The position numbers and the translations under genes were made by a program. Under the pieces are notes generated by a model. It saw nothing but the letters and a program-made list of their open reading frames with translations, made no database searches and was not told where the DNA came from. Below are positions 1-9,206 of a stretch of 64,000 nucleotides of DNA, one piece after another. Location: positions 3,516,001-3,580,000 of the forward strand of contig NZ_CP044125.1 in assembly GCF_016864575.1 (NCBI RefSeq), in the 5' to 3' direction. The stretch's first letter is position 1, and every line of letters starts with the position of its first letter. The stretch is from Rhizobium sp. BG4 (GTDB lineage Bacteria; Pseudomonadota; Alphaproteobacteria; Rhizobiales; Rhizobiaceae).

Positions 1-155
1 CAGCCCTTGTCGGCGGTCCATTTCGCCAGGACCATGTGATCCGTAAAGACCTTGCCGAAGCCGGGGGTCTCAAGCGCCTTGACGCGGTCGGCGTCGGAGA
101 CGGGAGACTTGTGGAATTCGATTGTGATTTCAGGAGAGGGCGACGTCGCGGTCAT
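1..155 (-). CDS. ilvE: Branched-chain amino acid aminotransferase, N-terminal fragment (cut by window edge)
   Basis: Only the first 51 codons are in the window, reading leftward from the ATG at 155. The translation begins MTATSPSPEITIEF and continues with GFGKVFTDHMVLAKW, which resembles the N-terminal part of class IV PLP-dependent branched-chain aminotransferases of alphaproteobacteria. These interconvert Leu, Ile and Val with their 2-oxo acids. The catalytic lysine lies outside the window. The gene is divergent from the class I aminotransferase at 440, with about 285 bp between them and no gene there. The identification rests on recall of the N-terminal motif only. Confidence 0.6.
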   Translation of the reverse strand, partial: MTATSPSPEITIEFHKSPVSDADRVKALETPGFGKVFTDHMVLAKWTADKG

Positions 156-439
156 TGCTGGCACCTTGGTAGTCCATTGAATAATGCGCGGCACACTACT
201 GCTGCCGCACCTGTTTTGGAAAGGTCTGTTTCAGCGAGTTTCGGCATTTCGTCAGCGAATGATGACGGGATGCGGCGAATGTTCAGGCCAATTCGGCCCG
301 GTTTCCTCATCCATGCTGCTTTCGAGGGCCAATTCGCCCAAACTTGTCACCGGGACAAGAAAATAGGTCAGCATTGTTGACATAATTTCCGTGCCGTGAT
401 GATCTGCCAGCATCATAAAAAGAGACTGAGGAAACCCCG

Positions 440-1662
440 ATGCTGAACTGGGATGAAATGTTTGCGACGCGCTCGTCACGCATGCGCGCCTCCGAAATCA
501 GAGAACTGCTGAAACTGCTCGGTCAGCCCGATATCATCTCCTTTGCCGGCGGCATTCCGGATCCGGCGCTGTTTCCGGACAAGGAGTTCAAGGCAGCCTA
601 TGCCGGGATTTTCGATGGCGGCGCGGTCAACTCGGCGCTGCAATATTCGGTCAGCGAAGGCTACAAGCCGCTGCGCGAATGGCTGGTGAAGCAGATGGCC
701 GGTCTCGGTATTGCCTGCGAGGCCGAAAACGTCTTCATCGTCTCCGGTTCGCAGCAGGGCCTCGATTATCTCGGCAAGCTCTTCCTGTCGCCGAAGGATA
801 CGGCACTGGTGACGTGGCCGACCTATCTCGGCGCGCTGCAGGCCTTCAACGCCTATGAGCCTTCCTACGACCAGCTGACGCCAAACGGCAACCGCACGCC
901 CGAGAGCTACAAGGCGGCGGCCACGCAGAACGGCGGCAAGGTGAAGTTCGCCTATCTCTCCGCCGACTTCTCCAACCCGACCGGCGAGAGTGTCGACCGC
1001 GAGGGCCGCGAGAAGGTTCTGGCGCTGGCCGAAGATCTCGATATCGCTGTCATCGAGGATGCTGCCTATCAGAACCTGCGCTACGACGGCGAGGCGATTC
1101 CGCCGATCCTGTCGCTTGAGATCGCCAAAAAGGGCCATATCAACGATACCCGCACGATCTATTGCGGCAGCTTCTCGAAGACGCTGGCGCCGGGCCTTCG
1201 CGTCGGCTTCATCGTCGCGAACGCGCCCGTTATCCGCAAGCTGGTGCTGATGAAACAGGCGGCCGACCTGCATTCCTCGACGATCAACCAGATCGCCATC
1301 GCCGAAGTCGCCGAGCGCGGTTTCGATGCGCAGGTCGCCAAGATCAAGGCCGCCTACAGCCATCGCCGCGATGCGATGTTGGCAGCACTCACCAGGCATA
1401 TGCCTGATGGCGTCAGCTGGACCAAGCCGGAAGGCGGCATGTTCATCTGGATCACCCTGCCGGAGGGCATGGATGGCGCGGCGCTGCTTGCCAAGTCGAT
1501 CGAGACCACGCGGGTCGCCTTCGTTCCGGCAAGGCCTTCTTCGCCGACGGCTCGGGCGCCAACACCATCCGCCTCAGCTTCTCCTGCGCCAACGATCAGA
1601 TGATCGAGGAGGGCATCGGCCGTCTCGGCAGGTTGGTCGCCGGTGAGATCGGCGCGCTTTAG
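440..1662 (+). CDS. PLP-dependent class I aminotransferase (2-aminoadipate/LysN or MocR-C type), single-base frameshift near the 3' end
   Basis: A fold-type I aminotransferase. The SFSKTLAPGLRVGF motif supplies the Schiff-base lysine (about K247), and NPTG and the SGSQQGLD cofactor loop are present. The uninterrupted reading frame ends at 1603 with a low-complexity tail (ARPSSPTARAPTP). Restoring one G in the GG at 1528-1529 gives VAFVPGKAFFADGSGANTIR, followed by LSFSCAND, and a stop at 1662. That is the expected C-terminus of the family, about 407 aa. The span 440-1662 is 2 mod 3, as a one-base loss predicts. The start ATG at 440 lies close to a GAGGAAA-like RBS. The substrate cannot be assigned. 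The lesion may be a sequencing error. Confidence 0.85.
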
Positions 1663-1772
1663 GGCGAATAGTCTGCGTGATTGGTGCGACGCGACCTTTC
1701 GTCGGATGCCTGGTTGCATCGACTCGCCTCGCGTTGCATCTTCCCGCCGCTTCGGAAGGTTGAGGAACGACG

Positions 1773-2219
1773 ATGAGCGGGATCAAGGTCAGGATGGCAA
1801 CTCTGTCTGATGCCGAGGAGCTGGCGAGGCTGATGGTCGAACTGGGTTATCCGACAACCTCCGACAGAATGACCGCCAGACTTGAGCGGCTGAGCGGCCG
1901 TGAGGACCACGCTATATTTGTCGCCGATGAAGACGGTGCGGTTGCCGGAATGATTGGCTTGTCCGTCTCTCCGACGCTCTACCGAGACGATCTTGATGGT
2001 GCCATCGTCGCGCTGGTCGTTTCCTCGAACTTCAGGGGAAGAGGCATTGCCGGATTGTTGGTCGCTCATGGCGAACGCTGGCTCTATGACCGCGGCGCCC
2101 GCCTCGCGACGGTGAAACCCAACTCCCGCCGAGAAGACGCGCACCGCCTCTACAAGCGTTGCGGGTATGAACATACCGGGTTGAGATTTACGAAGGTTCT
2201 TGAAAGGCTCGGCGGATAG
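1773..2219 (+). CDS. GNAT family N-acetyltransferase
   Basis: 148 aa, a single GNAT domain. The acetyl-CoA-binding motif A is visible as VVSSNFRGRGIAGLLV (R-G-R-G-I-A), after the beta-4 strand GAIVALVV. The C-terminal part, LYKRCGYEHTGLRF, is the usual 'Y-x-x-x-G-F/Y' end of the fold. It starts at an ATG preceded by GAGGAACG. The acceptor substrate is unknown. It is followed by a strong bidirectional hairpin and a convergent aldo/keto reductase gene. Confidence 0.85.
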   Translation: MSGIKVRMATLSDAEELARLMVELGYPTTSDRMTARLERLSGREDHAIFVADEDGAVAGMIGLSVSPTLYRDDLDGAIVALVVSSNFRGRGIAGLLVAHGERWLYDRGARLATVKPNSRREDAHRLYKRCGYEHTGLRFTKVLERLGG

Positions 2220-2236
2220 CGGTTCTCCGATGCCAA

Positions 2237-2259
2237 ATCGGCGCCTAAAAGGCGCCGAT
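2237..2259. terminator. Bidirectional rho-independent terminator
   Basis: A perfect inverted repeat ATCGGCGCC-TAAAA-GGCGCCGAT lies between two convergent genes that end at 2219 (+) and 2273 (-). T-rich sequence follows on the plus side (about 2268-2276). Confidence 0.8.
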
Positions 2260-2272
2260 CATTCTCTGATTT

Positions 2273-3331
2273 TTACTGGTTCAGGTGCGGGGCGATCAGT
2301 TCGAGATCGGCCTCGCTCAGCCGGTCGCTCGCCGTGTTGCGCTGATGCCAGTAGGGATAGAGCAGCGGCGGGACGCTGACGTCGTCGAGGCGCTTGCGCT
2401 CTTCGGCCGTCAGCTTCAGGTCGGCTGCTGCAAGATTGTCCTTGAACTGCGCTTCCGTGCGGCCACCGATGATGACCGAGGTCACCGTCCTGCGGCCGAT
2501 CAGCCAGGCGAGGGCCACCTGGGCTGCCGAGACGCCGCGGCTTTCGGCGATCGAGACCAGCGTATCGACGATATTCCACAAACGGTTCTCGTCGCGGATC
2601 GGCGGCTCGGGCCAGCCGGCGAACTGGCGGGTGCCCTCAGGCGTCGCCTGGTTGCGGCGGTGCTTGCCGGAGAGCAGGCCGGCGGCCAGCGGGCTCCAGA
2701 CGAGGACGCCGAGGCCCTGGTCGATCGACACGGGCAGCAGCTCATATTCCGCATCCCGGGCTTCCAGCGTGTAGTGGATCTGCTGGCTGACGAAGCGCTG
2801 GTAGTTATGCTCCTTGGAGACGCCGAGCGCCTTCATGATGTGCCAGCCGGAGAAGTTAGAGCAGCCGATATAGCGGACCTTGCCCTGGCGCACGAGGGTA
2901 TCGAGTGCCTCCATGGTTTCTTCGACCGGTGTCTGGCCGTCCCATTCATGCAGCTGGTAGAGGTCGATGACATCGGTCTTCATGCGGCGAAGGCTGGCTT
3001 CGCAGGCCTCGATCAGGTGCTGGCGCGAGGAGCCGACATCGTTCGGGCCGTCACCCATGCGGAAGCGGGCCTTGGTGGCGAGCATGACGCCGTTCTTGCG
3101 CTTGCCGCCGAGCACTTCGCCGATGATCTCCTCGGAGGCGCCGGCCGAATAGACGTCGGCGGTATCGATCAGGTTGACGCCGGCATCGAGGCAGAGATCG
3201 ACGAGGCGGCTGGCTTCGGCCACATCCTGGCTGCCGGTCGCCTTCGCCCAGCCAACGCCGCCGAAGGTCATGGTGCCCATGGTCACGGTTGAAATCTTCA
3301 GGCCGGAACGGCCAAGCAGACGATATTCCAT
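2273..3331 (-). CDS. Aldo/keto reductase
   Basis: 352 aa from the ATG at 3331, preceded by GAGAGAGGATA on the minus strand. An upstream in-frame start at 3376 lacks an RBS. It is an NADPH-dependent TIM-barrel reductase: N-terminal MEYRLLGRSGLKIS, catalytic D/Y in NLIDTADVYSAGASEE, IGCSNFSGWH, and the C-terminal SVIIGGRTEAQ cofactor-binding segment. The family reduces aldehydes and ketones; the substrate is not predictable. It is transcribed alone, with a terminator hairpin just downstream. Confidence 0.9.
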   Translation of the reverse strand: MEYRLLGRSGLKISTVTMGTMTFGGVGWAKATGSQDVAEASRLVDLCLDAGVNLIDTADVYSAGASEEIIGEVLGGKRKNGVMLATKARFRMGDGPNDVGSSRQHLIEACEASLRRMKTDVIDLYQLHEWDGQTPVEETMEALDTLVRQGKVRYIGCSNFSGWHIMKALGVSKEHNYQRFVSQQIHYTLEARDAEYELLPVSIDQGLGVLVWSPLAAGLLSGKHRRNQATPEGTRQFAGWPEPPIRDENRLWNIVDTLVSIAESRGVSAAQVALAWLIGRRTVTSVIIGGRTEAQFKDNLAAADLKLTAEERKRLDDVSVPPLLYPYWHQRNTASDRLSEADLELIAPHLNQ

Positions 3332-3507
3332 TATCCTCTCTCCCAAATTTAAACGGAAACGCGCAATCTGCCGCAAACAAATAGCGGCTCGGCGTCATGG
3401 TCAAGCGCAGATGGCGGTCTTCGACGCGGCATCTTTAGCCGACTGTCACAATCATGTTATTCGGCCTGTCTATGGAACGGCTAACTTTCACGCTCAGGGA
3501 TATCACC

Positions 3508-4488
3508 ATGAAGAAGAAGCTCTCCGCTCTCGCTGCGCTGATCGCGGCCGGTTTCGTCTCCGTTTCCGCCCATGCCGGCAATCTGGTGCTCTATACGAGC
3601 CAGCCGAACGAAGACGCACAGGCGACCGTCGACGGCTTCATGGCAGCCAACCCTGATATCAAGGTCGACTGGGTGCGCGACGGCACGCCGAAGATCATGG
3701 CCAAGCTGCAGGCCGAGATCGAGGCCGGCAATCCGGTTGCCGACGTCCTGCTGATCGCTGACACCGTGACGCTCGAGCGTCTCAAGGAAGCCGGCAAGCT
3801 GATGGCCTACAAGTCGCCGGAAGCCGCCAATTACGATGCGGCGCTCTATGACGCCGACGGCTACTATTATTCGACCAAGCTGATCACCACCGGCATCATG
3901 TACAACACCTCGGCATCGATGAAGCCGACAAGCTGGAAGGACCTGACGAAGCCGGAAGCCAAGGGCCTCGTCACCATGCCGAGCCCGCTGACCTCGGGTG
4001 CGGCGCTGATCCATGCACAGACGCTGGCCGGCGTTTCCGGTCTCGGCTGGGATTACTACAAGGCGCTCGCCGATAACGGCGCGACCGCTGCCGGCGGCAA
4101 TGGCGCCATTCTGAAGGCCGTCGCTTCGGGCGAAAAGGCTTACGGCATGGTCGTCGACTACATGCCGATCCGCGAAAAGGCCAAGGGCGCGCCGGTCGAG
4201 TTCGTCTTCCCGGAAGAAGGCGTTTCGGCCGTGACCGAGCCGGTCGGCATCCTCGCCAGCGCCAAGAATGCCGATGCTGCGAAGAAGTTCGTCGATTACG
4301 TTCTCTCCGAAAAAGGCCAGGAAGGCTTCCTGAAACTCGGCTATATTCCGGCCCGCAACGGCATGAAGCTGCCGGAAGGCTTTCCGGCGCGCGACAGCAT
4401 CAAGGTGCTGCCGATCAATGCCGCCGAGGCGCTGAAGAATACGGATCAGGATCTGAAGACCTTCTCGGGTATCTACGGGTCGAATTGA
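3508..4488 (+). CDS. ABC transporter periplasmic substrate-binding protein, ferric-iron (FbpA/AfuA/FutA) type
   Basis: 326 aa from the ATG at 3508. An N-terminal Sec signal (MKKKLSALAALIAAGF..., cleavage after SAHA) leads into NLVLYTSQPNEDA, typical of family 1 extracellular binding proteins for Fe(III). The ORF extends upstream to 3454, but that start would place residues before a clean signal peptide. The two-domain permease and the ATPase follow directly, so it is the binding component of that importer. Iron is inferred from architecture (SBP plus fused permease plus TOBE ATPase). Other oxyanion or phosphonate ligands of the same superfamily are possible. Confidence 0.82.
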   Translation: MKKKLSALAALIAAGFVSVSAHAGNLVLYTSQPNEDAQATVDGFMAANPDIKVDWVRDGTPKIMAKLQAEIEAGNPVADVLLIADTVTLERLKEAGKLMAYKSPEAANYDAALYDADGYYYSTKLITTGIMYNTSASMKPTSWKDLTKPEAKGLVTMPSPLTSGAALIHAQTLAGVSGLGWDYYKALADNGATAAGGNGAILKAVASGEKAYGMVVDYMPIREKAKGAPVEFVFPEEGVSAVTEPVGILASAKNADAAKKFVDYVLSEKGQEGFLKLGYIPARNGMKLPEGFPARDSIKVLPINAAEALKNTDQDLKTFSGIYGSN

Positions 4489-4505
4489 TCGAAACCGGAT
4501 AGTCG

Positions 4506-6200
4506 ATGCAGGGTTACGTTCGTCCGGGAAACAGCCAGCCTGCCTGGCTGTTTCCCTTTATCATTCTGGTGGTGCTTGTTCTGAGCGTCCTGCCGCTGGC
4601 GCGGCTGGCGGTGGCAGGCATCGCTGCGCTGTCGAATGGCGGGGCAGGGGCGGTGCTCGGCGACCCGGCGCTCTGGTCGGCGACCTATTATACGCTGGTG
4701 ACGGCGGTGTTCGGGACCATCATCTCGCTCGTCATCGGCTGCGCTTTCGCCTTCCTGCTGACGCTGACGGATATCCGCGGCAAGGGGCTGATCAGCTTCC
4801 TGTTCGTGCTGCCGATGATGATCCCGCCGCAGGTGACGGCGCTTGCCTGGGTGCAGATGTCAGGGCCATCGAGCCCGCTTCTGAAGGCGCTGCATATCGC
4901 GCCGCCGCTCGGAACGCCGCAGCCGCTCTATTCGGTCGGCGGCATCGCGCTGCTCTACGGCGTCCAGCATGCGCCGCTCGTCTATCTCGCATTGAGGGCC
5001 GGGCTGATGAGCCTGCCGCGCGATGGCGTCGAGGCGGCCAGGCTTTCCGGCGCTTCCAGCCTGCGGGTGTTTCGCGACATCATCGTGCCGCTATCACTGC
5101 CCGGTGTCATCGCGGGTGCGGCGATCTCCTTCGTCTCCTGCACCGGCAATTTCGGCATTCCGGCGATCCTCGGCATTCCGGCCTCGATCTATACGCTGCC
5201 GACGCTGATCTTCTCGAAATTCTCGGCCTTCACCAGCCGCACTTTCGGGGACGTGGCGCTGCTCTCGGCGATCATCGCGCTGATCTCGGTCGCGGGTCTC
5301 GCCATCCAGGAGCGGGCGCTTCGCGGGCGCGATTACCGGGTGCTTGGGCTCTCCGGGGCGACGGCAGCCTTCGAGCTCGGCGGCTGGCGCCACATTTTCA
5401 CGCCGCTGCTCTGGATCGTGCTGTTCTTCATGCTGGCGGCGCCGTTCTTCGCGCTGGTCGCGGGCGCGCTGGTTCCGGCATACGGCGTGCCGCTGACCTT
5501 CAAGACCATGTCCTTTCACGCTTTCTCGGAAATCCTGTTCCGCCAGACGATCACCCGCACTGCCTTCGTCAATTCGCTGTCGCTGGCGGTGGGTGCTGCC
5601 CTGTGTCTCCTGGTGGTGACCGTGCTTGCCGCCTATGCGCTCAGCCGGCGGCGGGATCTCTTGGCGCGGCTGGTTTCGAGCGCGATCGAGATACCCTATT
5701 CGCTGCCCGGCATCGTCATTGCCGTATCCTTCATTCTGGTCTTTGCGGCGCCGCTGCCGGTTGTCAACGTCACGCTTTACGGCACGGTCTGGATCATTCT
5801 CGTTGCTTATCTCTCGAGCTTCTTCGCCGTCAGCCTGAAGCCCGTCGTCAGCGCCTTCCACCAGTTGGATCCGGCGCTGGAAGAGGCTGCGCGTCTTGCG
5901 GGAGCCGGCTTCTTCCGGCGGCTTGCCGATATCATCGTGCCGCTGATCGCGCCTGCTGCCGGCGCCTCCGTCATCCTCGTCTTCCTGATTGCCTGCAACG
6001 AGCTGACGATTTCGGCGCTGCTCTGGTCGGCGGGGACGCAGACGCTGGGTGTCGCGATCTACAACCTCGACGACAGCGGCAGTTCGGATCTCGCTTCGGC
6101 GCTCTCCGTGCTGGTCGTGCTGATGGTCGTTTTCATGATGCTGCTACTGGAACTGATGGCAAAGCGGCTGCCCAAGGGAGTGGTGCCGTGGCGAAACTGA
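4506..6200 (+). CDS. ABC transporter permease with two fused membrane domains (FbpB/AfuB type)
   Basis: 564 aa with about 12 hydrophobic segments. Two BPD_transp_1 modules carry EAA-loop-like motifs: DGVEAARLSGASSLRVFRDI in the first half and LEEAARLAGAGFFRRLADI in the second. Such tandem permeases serve ferric-iron-type importers and need no second permease subunit. It begins 17 bp after the binding-protein stop. Its 3' end overlaps the GTG start of the ATPase gene by 13 bp, so translation is probably coupled. Confidence 0.9.
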   Translation: MQGYVRPGNSQPAWLFPFIILVVLVLSVLPLARLAVAGIAALSNGGAGAVLGDPALWSATYYTLVTAVFGTIISLVIGCAFAFLLTLTDIRGKGLISFLFVLPMMIPPQVTALAWVQMSGPSSPLLKALHIAPPLGTPQPLYSVGGIALLYGVQHAPLVYLALRAGLMSLPRDGVEAARLSGASSLRVFRDIIVPLSLPGVIAGAAISFVSCTGNFGIPAILGIPASIYTLPTLIFSKFSAFTSRTFGDVALLSAIIALISVAGLAIQERALRGRDYRVLGLSGATAAFELGGWRHIFTPLLWIVLFFMLAAPFFALVAGALVPAYGVPLTFKTMSFHAFSEILFRQTITRTAFVNSLSLAVGAALCLLVVTVLAAYALSRRRDLLARLVSSAIEIPYSLPGIVIAVSFILVFAAPLPVVNVTLYGTVWIILVAYLSSFFAVSLKPVVSAFHQLDPALEEAARLAGAGFFRRLADIIVPLIAPAAGASVILVFLIACNELTISALLWSAGTQTLGVAIYNLDDSGSSDLASALSVLVVLMVVFMMLLLELMAKRLPKGVVPWRN

Positions 6201-7215
6201 CGCTCAATCAGGTCAGCAAGGATTTCGGCACCGGGCGTGCGGCCGTCAGCGGTCTTTCGCTCGATGTGCGCGACGGCGGCTTTCTGGCGCTGCTCGGCCC
6301 CTCAGGCTGCGGCAAGACGACGGTTCTGAGGATGATCGCAGGCTTCGAGACGCCGACGGATGGTTCGATCCATCTCGGCGAGCGGCTGCTTGCCGATGCA
6401 TCGCAATCGCTGCCGCCGGAGCGGCGCAACATGGCGATGGTCTTCCAGTCCTACGCGCTCTGGCCGCATATGAGCGTTGCCGACAATGCCGGATATCCGC
6501 TGAAGGTGCGCGGCGTGAAGGGCGAGGCCTACCGCAGCAAGGTGCGCGAGGCGCTGGCGACGGTGCGGCTCAGCGATTATGCGGACCGGCGCCCCGCAGA
6601 TCTCTCCGGCGGCCAGAGGCAGCGCGTGGCGCTGGCCCGCTGCCTGGTGACATCGCCCGATGTCGTACTGCTCGACGAGCCACTCGCCAATCTCGACCGG
6701 CATCTGAAGCAGGAGATGGAGGAGACATTTCGCGAGTTCCATCAGCGCTCAGGCGCGACGATGATCTATGTGACACACGACCAGAGCGAGGCGATGGCGC
6801 TGGCGACCGATGTTGCCGTGATGTCGGAAGGGCGCCTGCTGCAGGTGGCGGCGCCTGCCGAAATCTATGCGCGGCCGGAGGGAGGATGGTTGGCGGGCTG
6901 ATTGGCCGCGGTGCCATCTTGCGGCTTGCGTCACCGCTTGGTGATAAGCGTGCGCTTGATTGGGACGTGATGCGTACGGCGCTGGAGGCTACCGGTACGG
7001 GCGGTGACATGAGCGATATTCTCGTGCGGCCCGAGGATGTCGTGATCGGCGGCGAGGGCATTCCCGCTCTCGTCGACAGCGTGCTCTATGAGGGCGAGCG
7101 CTATGCGGTGAAGCTGTTGCTTGGCGATGGCCAAGTTCTCCGCGCCTTCAGCCGCGAGCGGGTTTCGGCGGGCGATAACGTGATGGTCGTGGTGCGTTCC
7201 GCCTGGCGGCTCTGA
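6188..7215 (+). CDS. ABC transporter ATP-binding protein (FbpC/PotA-like with TOBE domain), frameshifted
   Basis: The GTG start at 6188 overlaps the permease. Nucleotide-binding motifs are complete: Walker A GPSGCGKTT, Q-loop VFQSYALWPHM, signature LSGGQRQRVALARC, Walker B VVLLDEPLANLD, H-loop VTHDQSEA. The frame stops at 6901 after RPEGGWLAG. The next frame, from about 6886, continues as MVGGLIGRGAILRL and a TOBE-like C-terminus to 7215. Adding one base in the G-rich stretch 6877-6887 gives one protein of about 342 aa, the usual length for this family. Without it the transporter would lack its C-terminal regulatory domain. Error or real lesion is undecided. Confidence 0.85.
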
Positions 7216-7288
7216 TCGGGCTTCGGCCTTCACGAACGCAATTTTCGCCTGTACCAATGGCGAAGCAGCATGCAAACGGGAATGCCTG

Positions 7289-8398
7289 ATGTCGCTTCGC
7301 CTCGCTACCTTCAATGTCGAAAATCTGATGACGCGTTTCGACTTCACCGGCTTTCGCAACCAGCTGCGCCAGGACCGGGTCATCCAGCTCTTCGACGTGC
7401 GCAGCGAGGGCGTCTACCAGCAGCTGGAGCAGGCGCGCGTGATCGCAGCGACCGACGATACACGGCAGATGACGGCCTTGGCGATCGCCGATGCCGATGC
7501 GGATATCCTCTGCCTGCAGGAAATCGACAACATGGCGGCGCTGCAGGCCTTCGAATACGGCTATCTGTTCCGCATGGTCGGCAATGGCTACCGGCAGAAA
7601 TATCTGGTCGAGGGCAATGACAGCCGCGGTATCGACGTTGCCGTGCTGATGCGCGAGGAGACGCGCGACGGACGCAAGATCGAGCTTCGCGACATCAAGA
7701 GCCATGCGATGCTGACCTATCGCGATCTCGACCTGTTCGACGAGGCGCTGGGCCAGAATGCCCATATCGACGACAAGATCTTCAAGCGCGACTGCCTGGA
7801 GCTCGATCTCCTGATCGGCGGCGTGCCTTTCACGCTCTATGTCGTGCATTTCAAATCGATGGGCAGTCCGCGGGACGGGCTCGATGGGCGGCAGGCGACC
7901 ATGCCGGTGCGCCGCGCGGAGGCGCGCGCCGTACGCCGGATCATCGAGAACCGCTTCGGCGCCGGGCAGACGCCCACGAAGAATTTCGCCATCTGCGGCG
8001 ACATGAACGACTATCAGGAGCGCGTCGATGTGATCGGCACGCGCCGCACCGGCTATCGATTCGAACACAAGAACGAGACCGAGAGCGCGCTCGATGCTTT
8101 CAGCCACGACGGCTTTGCCGAGAATGTCATGCGCCGCCGCGACGAAATGGATCGCTGGACGCTCTACCACGCCCGCGGCCCGCAGGAGCAGTGGCTCTGC
8201 CAGCTCGATTATATCTGGCTGTCTCCGGCGCTTGCCAGCGTCAATGCCGAGCGCCAGCCCGAGATCATCCGCCACGGCCAGCCTTTCCGCACCGTCTTTC
8301 CGCCGGGCCAGGAAGTCGAGCGCTATCCGCGCACCGGCTGGGACCGGCCGAAGGCCTCCGACCATTGCCCCGTAGTCATGACATTGGATTTGAAATGA
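7289..8398 (+). CDS. Endonuclease/exonuclease/phosphatase (EEP) family hydrolase
   Basis: 369 aa. EEP-fold landmarks: N-terminal LRLATFNVENL, the metal-binding glutamate in LCLQEIDN, GDMNDYQ near the middle, and the C-terminal SDHCPVVMTLDL with the catalytic Asp-His. No signal peptide is evident. The family hydrolyses phosphodiesters or phosphomonoesters (nucleic acids, inositol phosphates), and the substrate is unknown. It overlaps the downstream NUDIX gene by 4 bp (ATGA), which suggests co-translation and perhaps a shared nucleotide-related role. Confidence 0.85.
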   Translation: MSLRLATFNVENLMTRFDFTGFRNQLRQDRVIQLFDVRSEGVYQQLEQARVIAATDDTRQMTALAIADADADILCLQEIDNMAALQAFEYGYLFRMVGNGYRQKYLVEGNDSRGIDVAVLMREETRDGRKIELRDIKSHAMLTYRDLDLFDEALGQNAHIDDKIFKRDCLELDLLIGGVPFTLYVVHFKSMGSPRDGLDGRQATMPVRRAEARAVRRIIENRFGAGQTPTKNFAICGDMNDYQERVDVIGTRRTGYRFEHKNETESALDAFSHDGFAENVMRRRDEMDRWTLYHARGPQEQWLCQLDYIWLSPALASVNAERQPEIIRHGQPFRTVFPPGQEVERYPRTGWDRPKASDHCPVVMTLDLK

Positions 8399-9141
8399 AC
8401 TCGATATTTTCAGAGGAGTTTGCCGGCTGGCCGCCGGAGCAGACCGTATTTCCCGTTGCCAAGGTCGACCTTCGCGTTCTCGACGGCGAGCATCCCTACA
8501 GGGTCTCCAGGCGCGACGAGATCGCCGCCAACTGGGAGGCCGAGGTGAAGGCCAATCCGGCCCTGTTCGACGGGCGCATGGTGTTTCAGCACCGGCTGGC
8601 ATTCGGCGAGGATGAGATCAGGGGGCAGGGATACGTCATCCCGTTCTCGACCTTCATGTACTGGCGGCGCCAACAGGACCGGACGGGCGGCATGCACTTG
8701 TTCTCCTATCCTGTCATCGAAACCTCCGACAATGCGCTGGTGGCGATCCGCATGGGCGCGCATACCGCCAATCCCGGCCAGGTCTATTTCGCTGCCGGTT
8801 CGCTGGAGCCCGAGGATATCGCATCCGGCGTCTGCGACCTCGAATTCAACATGCGCCGCGAGGTGCTGGAGGAGACCGGTCTCGATCTCGCCCACTCGAC
8901 GCCCGGCGACAGCTACTATGCCAGCCGCTTCCGCCGCACCGTCACCGTCATGCGGCTGTATCGTTTCGATCTGACTGCGGACGAGCTCGTCGAGCGGATC
9001 GCGGCGCATATGCTGGTCGCCGAAGACAAGGAAATCGCCGGTGCGGTGGCGATCCGCTCGGCCGATCACTCGGCCTATCCGTATAACGTCGCCATGCTGC
9101 CGGTTATCGATTGGTATTTTGGTAATCCAGACAAAACCTAA
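8395..9141 (+). CDS. NUDIX-like hydrolase
   Basis: 248 aa from the ATG at 8395, which overlaps the stop of the EEP gene. A NUDIX-box-like segment is visible: an AAGSLEP loop, then FNMRREVLEETGLDL, where R-E-x-x-E-E-T-G-L is the metal-binding helix. The spacing between the G and the helix is longer than canonical, so some divergence is likely. The family cleaves nucleoside diphosphates linked to other moieties. An N-terminal region of about 120 residues precedes the box and is not recognised. Confidence 0.72.
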   Translation: MNSIFSEEFAGWPPEQTVFPVAKVDLRVLDGEHPYRVSRRDEIAANWEAEVKANPALFDGRMVFQHRLAFGEDEIRGQGYVIPFSTFMYWRRQQDRTGGMHLFSYPVIETSDNALVAIRMGAHTANPGQVYFAAGSLEPEDIASGVCDLEFNMRREVLEETGLDLAHSTPGDSYYASRFRRTVTVMRLYRFDLTADELVERIAAHMLVAEDKEIAGAVAIRSADHSAYPYNVAMLPVIDWYFGNPDKT

Positions 9142-9206
9142 AACCTTGCACTCGTTTCGCCGGTCGGGCAGGTTGGCGGTTCGATGACCGATTCAAGGAG
9201 GCCGAT

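Noticed and set aside
476..1399. Long minus-strand ORF opposite the aminotransferase (307 aa)
   Set aside because: It is the antisense of a well-motifed PLP enzyme in GC-rich DNA; its translation is Arg/Ala/Leu-rich and has no recognisable domain.
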